Of a stretch of DNA of 26,977 nucleotides, positions 15,369-23,857 are shown in pieces. Within the stretch, counting starts at the first letter, position 1. The number at the start of each line of letters is the position of its first letter. The position numbers were made by a program, and so were the translations under genes. The notes beneath the pieces are model-generated. The model worked only from the letters and a program-made list of their open reading frames with translations. It did no database searches and had not been told where the DNA came from. This DNA comes from an uncultured Erysipelotrichales bacterium. GTDB lineage: Bacteria > Bacillota_I > Bacilli_A > Erysipelotrichales > Coprobacillaceae. The DNA is taken from assembly GCA_910586805.1 (NCBI GenBank), contig CAJUJC010000008.1, forward strand, positions 1 through 26,977. Direction: 5' to 3'.

Positions 15369-15491
15369 TCAAACAAAAAGAGAAGAATATATATCCAAAA
15401 TATTTCCTCTCCATTTTGGATTTACTGCATATCCTAATTCTGTTTCCCAATAATTATAGTATAAATATTCAAGAAAGACATAAATAAAATT
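15369..15491 (-). pseudogene. Possible coding remnant after the CAP lipoprotein gene
   Basis: In the same frame as the CAP gene, the 40 codons after its TAG stop are open to TGA at 15369-15371. They read like protein, with NYWETELGYAVNPKWRGN in the middle. The CAP domain appears complete before the stop, so this is not obviously its missing end; it could be the tail of a lost gene. I do not recognise it. Confidence 0.25.
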
Positions 15492-16724
15492 CTATCGACT
15501 ATTTATTGCTACCCAATTATTACCACATTTTGCAATCACTAACTTTGTTCTATTTTCTGTCATAAGTATATTTTTATGAGCTGTGGAATTCATCCATCCA
15601 TTTACGACATAAGATGAAGTATTATTAGAACCTAACCTCGCACAACACTCTCCTAATTTTCTATTTTCATTTTGAAATTTTTGAAACCCATTATGAGTAA
15701 TTGTACTTTCTAAAGATATTTCTTTCGCCCTTATCAATGCAATTCTTTCACATTCACTATCCCATACTGCTTCTGGCAATCCCCTTTTTCTTCTTTCAGC
15801 ATTGATCAAGTTGAAAGCCTCTCTTGAAGTCGTTGGCTGTATAGATGTTGAACTTACACCACCAGAAGGTTTTACAACCACAACCTCTTCTTTCTTGCCA
15901 CTTGTAGGATTAGTGACTACCTTAGTAGTTGTTGAAGAACCTTTTGGAACTCCTTTTACAGTTACTTTACAAGTTGCATTGACTCCATTAGCACTTACTG
16001 TGATTATTGCTGTACCTTTTTTCTTTGCAGTTACCTTTCCTGTCTTTGATACAGTTACAACACTTGTATCACTTGATTTAAAAGTTGCTTTTGTATCTTT
16101 ACCTTTAACAGTTGGCTTTAATATAAAGCTTTCTTTAACATAGACACTTTTAGTTGTTATATCTAATTTCATTTCAGGTTTCTTAACATTAACAGTTATT
16201 TCTTTAGTTTCTTCATTCTTAGATTCATCTATTGCAGTAACAGTTGCTTTATAACTTCCCTCTTTTGCATAATCTATCTTACTATCATCTGCAATAATAA
16301 TAACCTTGGATAGATCTTCAGCTTTATATAATTTCGTAAAATCAATTTTTACATCTTTATAAGTATCAACTGATTCTTTAAAATCCTTAAAAACTGGTTT
16401 AACTGTATCAGATACAGTCACCTTAATTTCTACTTCCTCATTTTCATAAGTAAGTTTAACCCTATAATCACCAACTGGCTGATAATTCTTATCCTTCACT
16501 TTCTTATCTTTCAAAACTTCTACTTTTGTTTCGGCCAATATCTTAGGCATCTCATTCTTATCAGTTTTTTCTTTATCTAAATAGTCTTCAACATTTGTAG
16601 AAATAGGATTTCCAAATTCAACACTAACCTCATCAACAACATTTAATGTCTTCCCACACCCAGTTAATATTGGAGAAATGATTGTTATTGCTAATATTAT
16701 CTTAAACACATTTATTTTTTTCAT
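15492..16724 (-). CDS. Lipoprotein with Big2-like and CAP (SCP/PR1) domains
   Basis: A 410-residue surface lipoprotein. A lipobox LTGC puts the lipidated Cys at residue 23. Ig-like regions follow (about 24-180, with VTVSDTVKPVF and YKATVTAIDESKNEETKEITV), then a Big2 bacterial Ig-like domain (about 183-257: SSDTSVVTVSKTGKVTAKKKGTA split over several strands), a Thr/Val/Lys linker and a CAP domain (about 296-410). The CAP domain keeps NAERRKRGL, TH344, W377 and H383, but the usual GENIA motif reads GECCA. Role in CAP proteins of this kind is not settled. ATG 16724 is chosen because GGAGGG lies seven bases upstream and the signal peptide begins there; a longer in-frame start at 16772 has no ribosome-binding site. 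Confidence 0.85.
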   Translation of the reverse strand: MKKINVFKIILAITIISPILTGCGKTLNVVDEVSVEFGNPISTNVEDYLDKEKTDKNEMPKILAETKVEVLKDKKVKDKNYQPVGDYRVKLTYENEEVEIKVTVSDTVKPVFKDFKESVDTYKDVKIDFTKLYKAEDLSKVIIIADDSKIDYAKEGSYKATVTAIDESKNEETKEITVNVKKPEMKLDITTKSVYVKESFILKPTVKGKDTKATFKSSDTSVVTVSKTGKVTAKKKGTAIITVSANGVNATCKVTVKGVPKGSSTTTKVVTNPTSGKKEEVVVVKPSGGVSSTSIQPTTSREAFNLINAERRKRGLPEAVWDSECERIALIRAKEISLESTITHNGFQKFQNENRKLGECCARLGSNNTSSYVVNGWMNSTAHKNILMTENRTKLVIAKCGNNWVAINSR

Positions 16725-16816
16725 ATGTATTCCCTCCACATTTATAATATTCTTTTTCACTTTCTCAATCAAGGACTTTCAAACTATACTTTATTATAAA
16801 ATCATATTAATCATAA

Positions 16817-16843
16817 AATAAAAAGTCCTCATACCATGAGAAC
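16817..16843 (-). terminator. Terminator of azlCD
   Basis: An 8-bp stem with one G-U pair (16825-16832 with 16836-16843) overlaps the azlD stop codon and is followed by five T, then a T-rich stretch, on the minus strand. Confidence 0.75.
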
Positions 16844-17146
16844 AAATACATAATTAACAATATAAGCAACAACAATAGCCACACCAGCTACAAACACCAA
16901 ACCCTTATTCTTATATGAAAAATAAATAGCGACAAGACATGCTATGCTCGCACTATATATATTCCCTGTTGCATAAAAAACACTTGGAAAAGTTAATGAC
17001 GATAAAACTGCATAAGGCACATAATACAATAAAGATTGAATAAATGGGGACTTTATTTCTTTTCTAAAAAAGGTCAATGGCAACATCCTAGGAAGATATG
17101 TAAAAACCGCCATCACAATAACACAAATGATAAAATAATAACTCAT
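16829..17146 (-). CDS. azlD: Branched-chain amino acid exporter small subunit AzlD
   Basis: A 105-residue membrane protein with about four hydrophobic segments and the family motif TYLPRMLPLTFF near the N-terminus. AzlD works with AzlC to export branched-chain amino acids and analogues. Its ATG overlaps the azlC stop by four bases (ATGA), so the two are translationally coupled. Confidence 0.9.
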   Translation of the reverse strand: MSYYFIICVIVMAVFTYLPRMLPLTFFRKEIKSPFIQSLLYYVPYAVLSSLTFPSVFYATGNIYSASIACLVAIYFSYKNKGLVFVAGVAIVVAYIVNYVFVLMV

Positions 17147-17844
17147 ATAACTTGTTCCTCATTTCTAGGATAACGAATCGTCCCATAAACTGCTCCAATA
17201 AGTGTTGAAACAATCAACTGCATACCACTTGATAAAATGTGAAACAATGGAATATAGTAAAAAATCATAGAAAATATACCACTAACAATCACAACTTCTA
17301 AAATAGGTTTTGATGATGAAGAAGCTGGAACAATAATAGCTAAAAACATCCCATACAAAGCAATACCCATTGCGTTTTGCACAGCAACTGGTAGAAAATT
17401 CATAAATACTTCTCCAGCCAACGTTCCACTTGTCCATCCTAATATAGGAACAAAAATAAAACCTAACATATAACGAAACGTTAATGTGTCTTTCGCCAAT
17501 GATGCCACACTAAATGTTTCATCAGTAATACCAAAAGAAACAATCATCCTTTGAAGTGTACTCATTGTTTTATCAATTTTTTGACTTAATGATAAAGACA
17601 TTAAAAAATATCTTGCATTAATCAATAACAATGTCATCGCCATCTCTAAATAACTCGCTTGTGCCAACATTAATGACACTCCTGCAAATTGTCCAGATGA
17701 CGTGAGATTCGTCAAAGAAATCAAAGTTGCTAAACCAACAGGTAAGCCACTAGAAACAACCAAAACACCAAAAGAAAAAGACACTGGAAAGTATCCTAGA
17801 GCAATTGGTATTCCTTTTTTACACCCTCTTACAAAATCTTCCAC
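17143..17844 (-). CDS. azlC: Branched-chain amino acid exporter large subunit AzlC
   Basis: A 233-residue AzlC-family permease with about eight membrane segments. Typical features are GCKKGIPIALGYFPVSFSFGVL at the N-terminus, NLTSSGQFAGVS, INARYFLMSLSLS and FGITDETFSVA. It should form an LIV exporter with AzlD. The start is GTG 17844 with a GGGG site eight bases upstream; no better in-frame ATG exists. It begins 46 bases after the 172-residue upstream gene and is probably cotranscribed with it. Confidence 0.92.
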   Translation of the reverse strand: MEDFVRGCKKGIPIALGYFPVSFSFGVLVVSSGLPVGLATLISLTNLTSSGQFAGVSLMLAQASYLEMAMTLLLINARYFLMSLSLSQKIDKTMSTLQRMIVSFGITDETFSVASLAKDTLTFRYMLGFIFVPILGWTSGTLAGEVFMNFLPVAVQNAMGIALYGMFLAIIVPASSSSKPILEVVIVSGIFSMIFYYIPLFHILSSGMQLIVSTLIGAVYGTIRYPRNEEQVI

Positions 17845-17890
17845 ATTTCATTCCCCCACAACAGGTTTAATCATACATGAAAGAATTCAT

Positions 17891-18409
17891 TTATTCAAAT
17901 AAATTTTTATGAACAAACTCCATAATTTCACTTTTTGGTGTTAAAACATTATAAAATGGCTTTCTTAAATCTAATCTTTGAATATCAATTGAACGTATAT
18001 CACTTAATTGAATTCTACATTTTGTTATATATGTATCATTTTTTATTTTAATATCCATCTCAAACAATGGATTAGCAGCAGTTGAATCTTCTTTGATAGA
18101 TGTACAAGGAATAACCAGCATTTTATATCCCATATCCTTCAAAACATAACACCAATGGCCATCCATTAACTCTTTTGGAAATCCTCTTCCAATATTGAAA
18201 TAAGCTAACTGATGAATATGTGGTCTTTTATGAACATGATAATATGTTTGATTGCAATCACCATCTTTAACCAAATGGCAATAAAAGTATTCTAATTGAT
18301 TAGTTTGATGTAATAATGCATAACTATATTTCTCTACATCATACATTCCTGATTCCTCTAAATTCTTTAATGATTTATTCATTTCCATTAAATTATTTCG
18401 TATACTCAT
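17891..18409 (-). CDS. Unknown protein, possibly MazF/PemK-like
   Basis: A 172-residue soluble protein that I cannot assign firmly. The middle part, AYFNIGRGFPKELMDGHW followed by YKMLVIPCTSIKE, resembles the barrel core of MazF/PemK-type endoribonucleases (a Y-x-D/N-x-G strand, then a loop, then a strand ending in V-x-P-x-T/S). The 60-residue N-terminal part (MNKSLKNLEESGMYDVEKYSYALLHQ) looks helical and is not from that family. AGGAGG lies seven bases before the ATG. No small antitoxin gene is next to it; it sits first in a likely operon with azlC and azlD. It could instead be a regulator or a stand-alone PemK-like nuclease. Confidence 0.45.
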   Translation of the reverse strand: MSIRNNLMEMNKSLKNLEESGMYDVEKYSYALLHQTNQLEYFYCHLVKDGDCNQTYYHVHKRPHIHQLAYFNIGRGFPKELMDGHWCYVLKDMGYKMLVIPCTSIKEDSTAANPLFEMDIKIKNDTYITKCRIQLSDIRSIDIQRLDLRKPFYNVLTPKSEIMEFVHKNLFE

Positions 18410-18555
18410 AATAACCCTCCTACTCTTTATATACCCATATTTTTCTCATTTTTCTTTTTTTTAATCGAAAATTTTAAAAAAACTTTAAATTTTACACTTT
18501 TTATACACAAATTGTTCAATTTTTATACCATTTTTTATGATGATACAAATTTCTC

Positions 18556-18584
18556 TTTACCATAAGGATTGAAATTGATATAAT
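18556..18584 (+). promoter_or_regulatory. Promoter of the TPR/cold-shock fusion gene
   Basis: TTTACC (18556-18561) and a perfect TATAAT (18579-18584), 17 bases apart. The -10 overlaps the first in-frame ATG at 18583, so that ATG is not transcribed; this favours GTG 18604 as the start and leaves a leader of only about a dozen bases. Confidence 0.6.
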
Positions 18585-18603
18585 GATATGCGAGGTGATG
18601 TGT

Positions 18604-19854
18604 GTGGAAAAACGTGAACCAAAAGATTTAAAAATCTATACTCAACGTTTTGAGGAAGATCCAAGCTCTTTTAATGATTTTCAGGCTATGGATTATGTGA
18701 AAGAATTAAAAAATCAAGGTCGTACTGACGAAGCGATTGAAGTAGGAAAAACTTTCTTACAAGTTGGTGAAAATTTAACAGGATTTATCAATCATTATGG
18801 ATATGCTTTATACAACAAATATATTAATATTGACGAAACTGCTATTGCTCAAAAAGAAGATTTATTCTTCTCTATTGTTGATGAAATCGCATCTTTATGT
18901 AAACAAGAAAGATTCTCACCTTTAGAAGCAACTATTAATAAAGCAATGAAATATCTTTTAAATCAAAAACCTGTTAATTACGAAAAATTATCTAACTTAT
19001 TAGATAAATTAAATCCTTTAGAAGCAAGTATTGAACCATTTGTCAATAGTGCTGGTAAAGAATTTGAATCTAAAAGAGAAAAATGGTATCGCATCAAAGT
19101 ACGTTGTTTATACGAATTAAAAGATTATAAAGAATGTGTTGAAGTTATTAATATGGCTTATACACAACCAATCAAATGGCACTATAACAACTTAAATTGG
19201 ATTAAATATTATAGAGCCTCTTCTTTAGTTCAATTACAAAGATATGAAGAAGCTGAAAATGAGTTCTTGTCTTTAGGAAATAGAATTCCTAATGTAGACT
19301 CTTTCGAAGTTTTATATGATTTATACATGAACACAGGTAGAGAAAAAGAAGCATATACAAAATTAGTTTATGAATTCTTTATCTCAGGATATGATGTTGA
19401 ACAATTATCATTGTATGAAAAAGTTTTAGACATGGTTAAAACAAATGAAAAAGAAACAGAAATCATTGCTTTAGCAAATGCCTTTGTTTATAAAATCAAA
19501 GAAGAAACTTCTCAAGATCTAACAAACAATACAATTGATGAACAATATAAAGATAGTGATAGTTCTCTTCTTTATGATCGTTTCTACAATAAGTTAATGG
19601 ATCATTTAGACAGTTATATTGAACGTTATGAAGGCCGTGTTGTGTTCTATCAAAATGACAAACAATATGGTAGTATCTATCAAGAAGATGATGACAATCT
19701 TTTCTTCAGACAAGCTGACTACATCTATGATGAAGATGTTCAAAAAAGAGATGTTGTTGAATATAGCATTATCAAAACATATGATGCAAAAAAACAACGT
19801 TCAACAACAAAAGCTATTCTTTTAAAAACTTTATATGAAGATATTCAATATTAG
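18604..19854 (+). CDS. TPR-like repeat protein with C-terminal cold-shock-like domain
   Basis: A 416-residue cytoplasmic protein. Residues 1 to about 330 are helical with TPR-like pieces (KNQGRTDEAIEVGKTFLQVG, YELKDYKECVEVINMA, VQLQRYEEAENEFLSLG, YMNTGREKEAYTKLV). Residues 342-416 look like a cold-shock OB fold: GRVVFYQNDKQYGSIYQED (strand 1 and an RNP1-like segment), NLFFRQADYI (RNP2-like), DVVEYSIIKTYDAKKQRSTTKAI (last strands). This would join a protein-binding scaffold to a nucleic-acid-binding module. GTG 18604 has GAGGTG seven bases upstream; the ATG at 18583 lies in the promoter. It has its own terminator and is transcribed away from the azlCD unit. The TPR call is moderate and the cold-shock call rests on pattern only. 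Confidence 0.7.
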   Translation: MEKREPKDLKIYTQRFEEDPSSFNDFQAMDYVKELKNQGRTDEAIEVGKTFLQVGENLTGFINHYGYALYNKYINIDETAIAQKEDLFFSIVDEIASLCKQERFSPLEATINKAMKYLLNQKPVNYEKLSNLLDKLNPLEASIEPFVNSAGKEFESKREKWYRIKVRCLYELKDYKECVEVINMAYTQPIKWHYNNLNWIKYYRASSLVQLQRYEEAENEFLSLGNRIPNVDSFEVLYDLYMNTGREKEAYTKLVYEFFISGYDVEQLSLYEKVLDMVKTNEKETEIIALANAFVYKIKEETSQDLTNNTIDEQYKDSDSSLLYDRFYNKLMDHLDSYIERYEGRVVFYQNDKQYGSIYQEDDDNLFFRQADYIYDEDVQKRDVVEYSIIKTYDAKKQRSTTKAILLKTLYEDIQY

Positions 19855-19879
19855 TCATGGTTATTCCATGGCTTTTTTT
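19853..19879 (+). terminator. Terminator of the TPR/cold-shock gene
   Basis: An 8-bp stem (AGTCATGG/CCATGGCT with one G-U pair), overlapping the end of the stop codon, followed by a run of T. Confidence 0.8.
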
Positions 19880-19927
19880 ATGGACAAATTATTTATTCTC
19901 GCATAATGTATAAAGAGGTGAATAAAT

Positions 19928-20713
19928 GTGTCTATTATTGAGGAAATGCCTTTTGTAATTTTTATAGGGGCGATTTTATTTAACTGGTTATCAACACTTT
20001 TAGGAGCAAGTTTAGTTTTTTTCACTAAGAAAGAAAATAAAAACCTTGTATCTATTGCACTTGGAAGCAGTGCTGGTATTATGATTGCTGCATCTTTCTT
20101 TTCTCTCATACTTCCAGCCATGGATTTATTAGAAGGTTTAAATAAGATGTATTTGCTTATTATTCCATTCGGTTTTTTATGTGGTGTTCTCTTTTTGACA
20201 TTATGTGATCATTTCTTACCCCATGAACACATGTTGTCACACGAAGTAGAAGGTGTTAAATCAAAATTATCCCAAAACCAATTACTCATGCTTGCAATGA
20301 CTTTGCATAATATACCAGAAGGTTTAGCCGTTGGAGTTGCTTTTGCTTCTATGCAAAATAACATCATTCCTGCTTTGATATTATCTATTGGTATTGGAAT
20401 TCAAAACTTTCCTGAAGGAACTGCTATTTCTTTACCCATGCATCAATATGGAAAAAGCAAATTTGTTTCTTTGATGTATGGCCAATTTTCAGGAATTATT
20501 GAAATACCATCAGCAATTATTGGTTATCTCTTTGCATCAACCATTCAAAATATACTCCCTTTTGCATTAGCTTTTGCAGCAGGAGCAATGTTATTTGTAT
20601 GTGTTGAGGATATGATTCCTGAAGCATCATGTAAAAATCAAATTGATATTGGAGCAATTTCTTGTATGTGTGGTTTTTTAATCATGATGATTTTAGATAT
20701 TATGTTATCATAG
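19928..20713 (+). CDS. ZIP-family metal transporter
   Basis: A 261-residue membrane protein of the ZIP (zinc/iron-regulated transporter-like) family, importing divalent metals such as zinc, iron or manganese. It has about eight membrane segments and the metal-site motifs in two successive helices: MTLHNIPEGLAVG and IGIQNFPEGTAIS. A His-rich loop (CDHFLPHEHMLSHE) lies before them, as is common in the family. Start: GTG 19928, with GAGGTG seven bases upstream. The overall pattern is closest to ZupT/GufA-type proteins. Metal specificity cannot be read from the sequence. Confidence 0.9.
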   Translation: MSIIEEMPFVIFIGAILFNWLSTLLGASLVFFTKKENKNLVSIALGSSAGIMIAASFFSLILPAMDLLEGLNKMYLLIIPFGFLCGVLFLTLCDHFLPHEHMLSHEVEGVKSKLSQNQLLMLAMTLHNIPEGLAVGVAFASMQNNIIPALILSIGIGIQNFPEGTAISLPMHQYGKSKFVSLMYGQFSGIIEIPSAIIGYLFASTIQNILPFALAFAAGAMLFVCVEDMIPEASCKNQIDIGAISCMCGFLIMMILDIMLS

Positions 20714-20801
20714 ATTATTTCTAATTTTTTATGATTTTTAAGAATATTTTGTATGAAAATAGCTTTTTCCTAATTATTTTATATAAATATATTATTTTTT
20801 A

Positions 20802-20830
20802 TTGACAAAACCATATCATTCATTTAAACT
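20802..20830 (+). promoter_or_regulatory. Promoter of the ABC-transporter T-box transcript
   Basis: A perfect TTGACA (20802-20807) and TAAACT (20825-20830), 17 bases apart, just upstream of the T-box leader. Confidence 0.65.
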
Positions 20831-20836
20831 TAAAAA

Positions 20837-21087
20837 TATACATTTTATAAAAACAAAAACATTGAAGTGACAGAGTAAAAATTCCTGAGACAATAGAGAT
20901 ATGGTGGTTGGTGCAAACCATACGTTGAGGAGTTTTGAATACACCACGGAGTTGCTATTTTGATAAGGAATAGTCGGAGTCATAACGTTATTTATGAGAG
21001 TTCTATACTTGTTAAGGTTAAACTTGTGAAAGTTTAATAAACTGAGGTGGTACCGCGATCACTCGCCCTCTATGGTGAGTGTTTTTT
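20837..21087 (+). ncRNA. T-box leader with a UAC (Tyr) specifier
   Basis: A full T-box leader. The terminal Stem I loop GGTGCAA lies at 20920-20926. The upper Stem I pairs AAAATTCCT (about 20878-20886) with AGGAGTTTT (20928-20936 region). The specifier loop then has AGTA on its 5' side and GAA-TAC-A on its 3' side, so the codon is UAC (20940-20942), Tyr. The T-box GAGGTGGTACCGCG lies at 21044-21057, and the terminator is an 8-bp stem (21060-21067 with 21074-21081) plus six T. Uncharged tRNA-Tyr should turn on the downstream transporter. Confidence 0.88.
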
Positions 21088-21116
21088 GTTTTTATAGAAA
21101 ATAGGGAGGAAAAAAT

Positions 21117-22112
21117 ATGAAAAAAATATCTATGCTATTATTAGCCTTAGGGCTTATGCTTACTGGATGTGGAGCAAATGAAAGTAATGAGGCAAACACA
21201 AAAGGGCCCAAAGATTTATCTCAAGCAAAAATTGGTGTTATTCAATTGGCACAACATCCTGCTTTAGATAAAGCATATGAAGGATTTAAAGACACATTGA
21301 TTGAAGCTGGTGTAAAAGAAGAAAATATTAATTTCAAAAATGCAAGTGGGGATGCGTCTAACTGTCAATCTATTGCTGAAACTTTAGTCAATAAACAAAG
21401 TGATTTAATTTATGCAATTGCTACCCCTGCTTTACAAGCTATTGCAAATAAAACAACAACAATTCCAGTTGTTGGTTCAGCTGTTACTAACTTTGAAATT
21501 GCTGGTGTTGTTGAATCAAATGATAAACCTGGTACAAATGTAACTGGTGCTAGTGATTTAAATCCAGTCAAAGAACAAATGGAATTATTAAAACAATTAG
21601 TACCTAATGCTAAAAAGATTGCTATTTTCTATTGTAGTGCTGAAGCTAACTCAGTATATCAAGGAGAATTAGCTATTGAAGAAGCAAAAAAGTTGGGTAT
21701 TGAAGCAAAAGTAGAAACAGTTGCTGATTCTAATGAAATTCAATCAAAAGCTGAATCTTTCATTGGTAAATATGATGCTGTTTATATTCCAACTGATAAC
21801 TTATTAGCTGAATATATGAGTACAGCAACAAATGTATTTAATGAAAATAAATTACCATCAATTGTTGGTGAAAATGCAATGTGTTTAAATGGTGGTTTGG
21901 CTACATTAAGTTTAGATTACTATGTTATCGGTCAACAAGCAGGAAAACAAGCAATTGCTATCTTAAAAGGTGAATCTCAACCTCAAGATATGGCTATTAC
22001 TACTCTTCCAGCTAAAGATTGTAAATACTATGTGAATAAAGATACTGCTGATAAATTGGGTATTACTATTCCTAAAGAATTAGCTGAAAAAGCAACAATA
22101 TTACCAGAATAG
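21117..22112 (+). CDS. ABC transporter substrate-binding lipoprotein (TrpX-like, aromatic amino acid)
   Basis: A 331-residue lipoprotein; the lipobox LTGC lies near residue 18. It belongs to the family of periplasmic-type binding proteins used with TrpY/TrpZ-like partners (COG2984 type), with GVIQLAQHPALDKAYEGFKD, the IYAIATPALQAIAN segment, NVTGASDLNPVKEQMELLK and ENAMCLNGGLATLSLDYY. AGGGAGG precedes the ATG. In the family the ligand is usually called tryptophan, but the T-box specifier here suggests tyrosine. First gene of a three-gene transporter operon. Confidence 0.9.
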   Translation: MKKISMLLLALGLMLTGCGANESNEANTKGPKDLSQAKIGVIQLAQHPALDKAYEGFKDTLIEAGVKEENINFKNASGDASNCQSIAETLVNKQSDLIYAIATPALQAIANKTTTIPVVGSAVTNFEIAGVVESNDKPGTNVTGASDLNPVKEQMELLKQLVPNAKKIAIFYCSAEANSVYQGELAIEEAKKLGIEAKVETVADSNEIQSKAESFIGKYDAVYIPTDNLLAEYMSTATNVFNENKLPSIVGENAMCLNGGLATLSLDYYVIGQQAGKQAIAILKGESQPQDMAITTLPAKDCKYYVNKDTADKLGITIPKELAEKATILPE

Positions 22113-22123
22113 GAGCTTTATAA

Positions 22124-23050
22124 ATGGGTTTATTATTATCTTTACAAGGTGCGATAGGTCAAGGAATATTATGGGGAATTATGGCTCTAGGTATTTATAT
22201 GACTTTTCGTATATTAGATATTGCTGATTTAACTGTTGATGGAAGTTTTGCAACAGGTGGTGCTATTTGTGCAATTAGTATTGTTGCTGATATTCATCCT
22301 ATCATCGCAATTCTTCTTGCAACACTTGGTGGTGGAGTCGCAGGATTAATTACTGGTTTTTTACACACAAAATGTAAAATGCCTGCTATTCTTGCTGGGA
22401 TTTTAACTCAGTTAGCCTTATATTCAATTAATTTAAGGATTATGACAAAAAGTAATATTCCTTTACTTCAATCACCAACTTTATTTAAAGATTTAGCAAA
22501 ATTTATTAATGTTCCAACTGCTTGGATTACAATCATTATTGGTCTTATTTGTTGTGTGATTGTAACAGCTGGAGTTTATTGGTTCTTAGGAACTGAAATG
22601 GGTTCAGCTCTGCGAGCAACTGGAAATAATGAAAATATGGTACGTGCAAATGGTGTGAATACGGATACAACAAAATTAATTGGTTTAATGTTATCAAATG
22701 CTTTAGTAGCATTAAGTGGTGCTTTAGTCACTCAACAACAAGGTGTTGCTGATGTTAAAATGGGAACGGGTGCTATTGTTATTGGACTTGCTTCTATTGT
22801 TATTGGAGAAGTTATTTTTGGTAAAAAAGCTGGTTTTAAATTAAGATTAACATCTATTATTGTAGGTTCTATTATATATCGTATTATTGTTGCTATTGTT
22901 TTACAACTTGGTTTAAATACTGATGATTTAAAATTATTAACTGCATTTATTGTTGCGGTTGCATTAACTGTACCAATCATGTTAGATAGACAAAAACAAG
23001 TGGCAATGTATAAAAAATTAACAGGAAAGGAATTTGATCAAAATGCTTAA
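22124..23050 (+). CDS. ABC transporter permease (TrpY-like)
   Basis: A 308-residue permease of the branched-chain/ribose type (COG4120-like) with about eight to nine membrane segments. Family features include MTFRILDIADLTVDGSFATG near the N-terminus, KMPAILAGILTQLALYSINL, the cytoplasmic EMGSALRATGNNENMVRANG loop that contacts the ATPase, and GIGAIVIGLASIVIGE-like helices (here MGTGAIVIGLASIVIGE). It starts 11 bases after the lipoprotein gene and overlaps the ATPase gene by eight bases. Confidence 0.92.
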   Translation: MGLLLSLQGAIGQGILWGIMALGIYMTFRILDIADLTVDGSFATGGAICAISIVADIHPIIAILLATLGGGVAGLITGFLHTKCKMPAILAGILTQLALYSINLRIMTKSNIPLLQSPTLFKDLAKFINVPTAWITIIIGLICCVIVTAGVYWFLGTEMGSALRATGNNENMVRANGVNTDTTKLIGLMLSNALVALSGALVTQQQGVADVKMGTGAIVIGLASIVIGEVIFGKKAGFKLRLTSIIVGSIIYRIIVAIVLQLGLNTDDLKLLTAFIVAVALTVPIMLDRQKQVAMYKKLTGKEFDQNA

Positions 23051-23837
23051 ATTACAAAAAGTTACAAAATCCTTTAATGTTGGAACAGTCAATGAGAAAA
23101 AAGTTTTACATGGTGTTGATTTAGAATTACAAGATGGTGACTTTGTGACTGTTATTGGTGGTAATGGTGCTGGTAAATCAACATTACTCAATATGATTGC
23201 TGGTGTTTATCCTATGGATAGTGGAATCATTACTTTAGATAATGAAAATATTTCACTTTACCCTGACTACAAACGTGCCAGATTAATTGGGCGTGTTTTC
23301 CAAGATCCAATGATGGGGACTGCTGCTGATATGCAAATTATTGAAAATCTTGCTATGGCAAAACGTAGAGGGAAAAAAAGAACATTACGCTGGGGTGTCA
23401 CAAAAACTGAACATGAAGAATATTATGATATTGTTAAATCTTTAGGACTTGGTCTTGAAGAACGACTCACAAGTAAAGTTGGGCTATTATCTGGAGGCCA
23501 AAGACAAGCATTGACACTCTTAATGGCAACTTTACAAAAACCAAAATTGCTACTTTTAGATGAACATACAGCGGCTTTAGATCCTGCAACAAGTGCTAAG
23601 GTTTTATCTTTAACTGAAAAAATTGTCAATGAACAAAAATTGACAACTTTGATGATTACTCATAATATGAAAGATGCTATTGATGTTGGAAATCGACTTA
23701 TTATGATGTATGATGGTCATATTATTTATGATGTTCGTGGTGAAGAAAAGAAAAATTTAAAAGTTGCTGATTTGCTTAAAAAGTTTGAAGAAGCAAGTGG
23801 TGAAGAATTTGTTAATGATAGAATGTTACTAGGATAG
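23043..23837 (+). CDS. ABC transporter ATP-binding protein (TrpZ-like)
   Basis: A 264-residue ABC ATPase that powers the transporter encoded by the two genes before it. Walker A is GGNGAGKST, the signature is LSGGQRQALT, Walker B is LLLLDEHTAAL (Glu followed by His-Thr, as in the COG1101 family), and the switch His lies in MITHNMKDA. ATG 23043 is chosen, overlapping the permease stop, with AAAGGA about 11 bases upstream; a TTG at 23034 is an alternative start. Confidence 0.93.
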   Translation: MLKLQKVTKSFNVGTVNEKKVLHGVDLELQDGDFVTVIGGNGAGKSTLLNMIAGVYPMDSGIITLDNENISLYPDYKRARLIGRVFQDPMMGTAADMQIIENLAMAKRRGKKRTLRWGVTKTEHEEYYDIVKSLGLGLEERLTSKVGLLSGGQRQALTLLMATLQKPKLLLLDEHTAALDPATSAKVLSLTEKIVNEQKLTTLMITHNMKDAIDVGNRLIMMYDGHIIYDVRGEEKKNLKVADLLKKFEEASGEEFVNDRMLLG

Positions 23838-23857
23838 GAGATGTCTCCTATCTTTTT
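23833..23857 (+). terminator. Terminator of the ABC transporter operon
   Basis: A perfect 9-bp stem (23833-23841 with 23844-23852) with a two-base apex (effectively a larger loop) and five T. It contains the ATPase stop codon and also the stop codon of the convergent DUF421 gene. Confidence 0.85.

Noticed and set aside
17141..17146. Frameshift between azlC and azlD.
   Set aside because: The four-base ATGA overlap is the normal coupling arrangement for this pair, and both proteins are full length.
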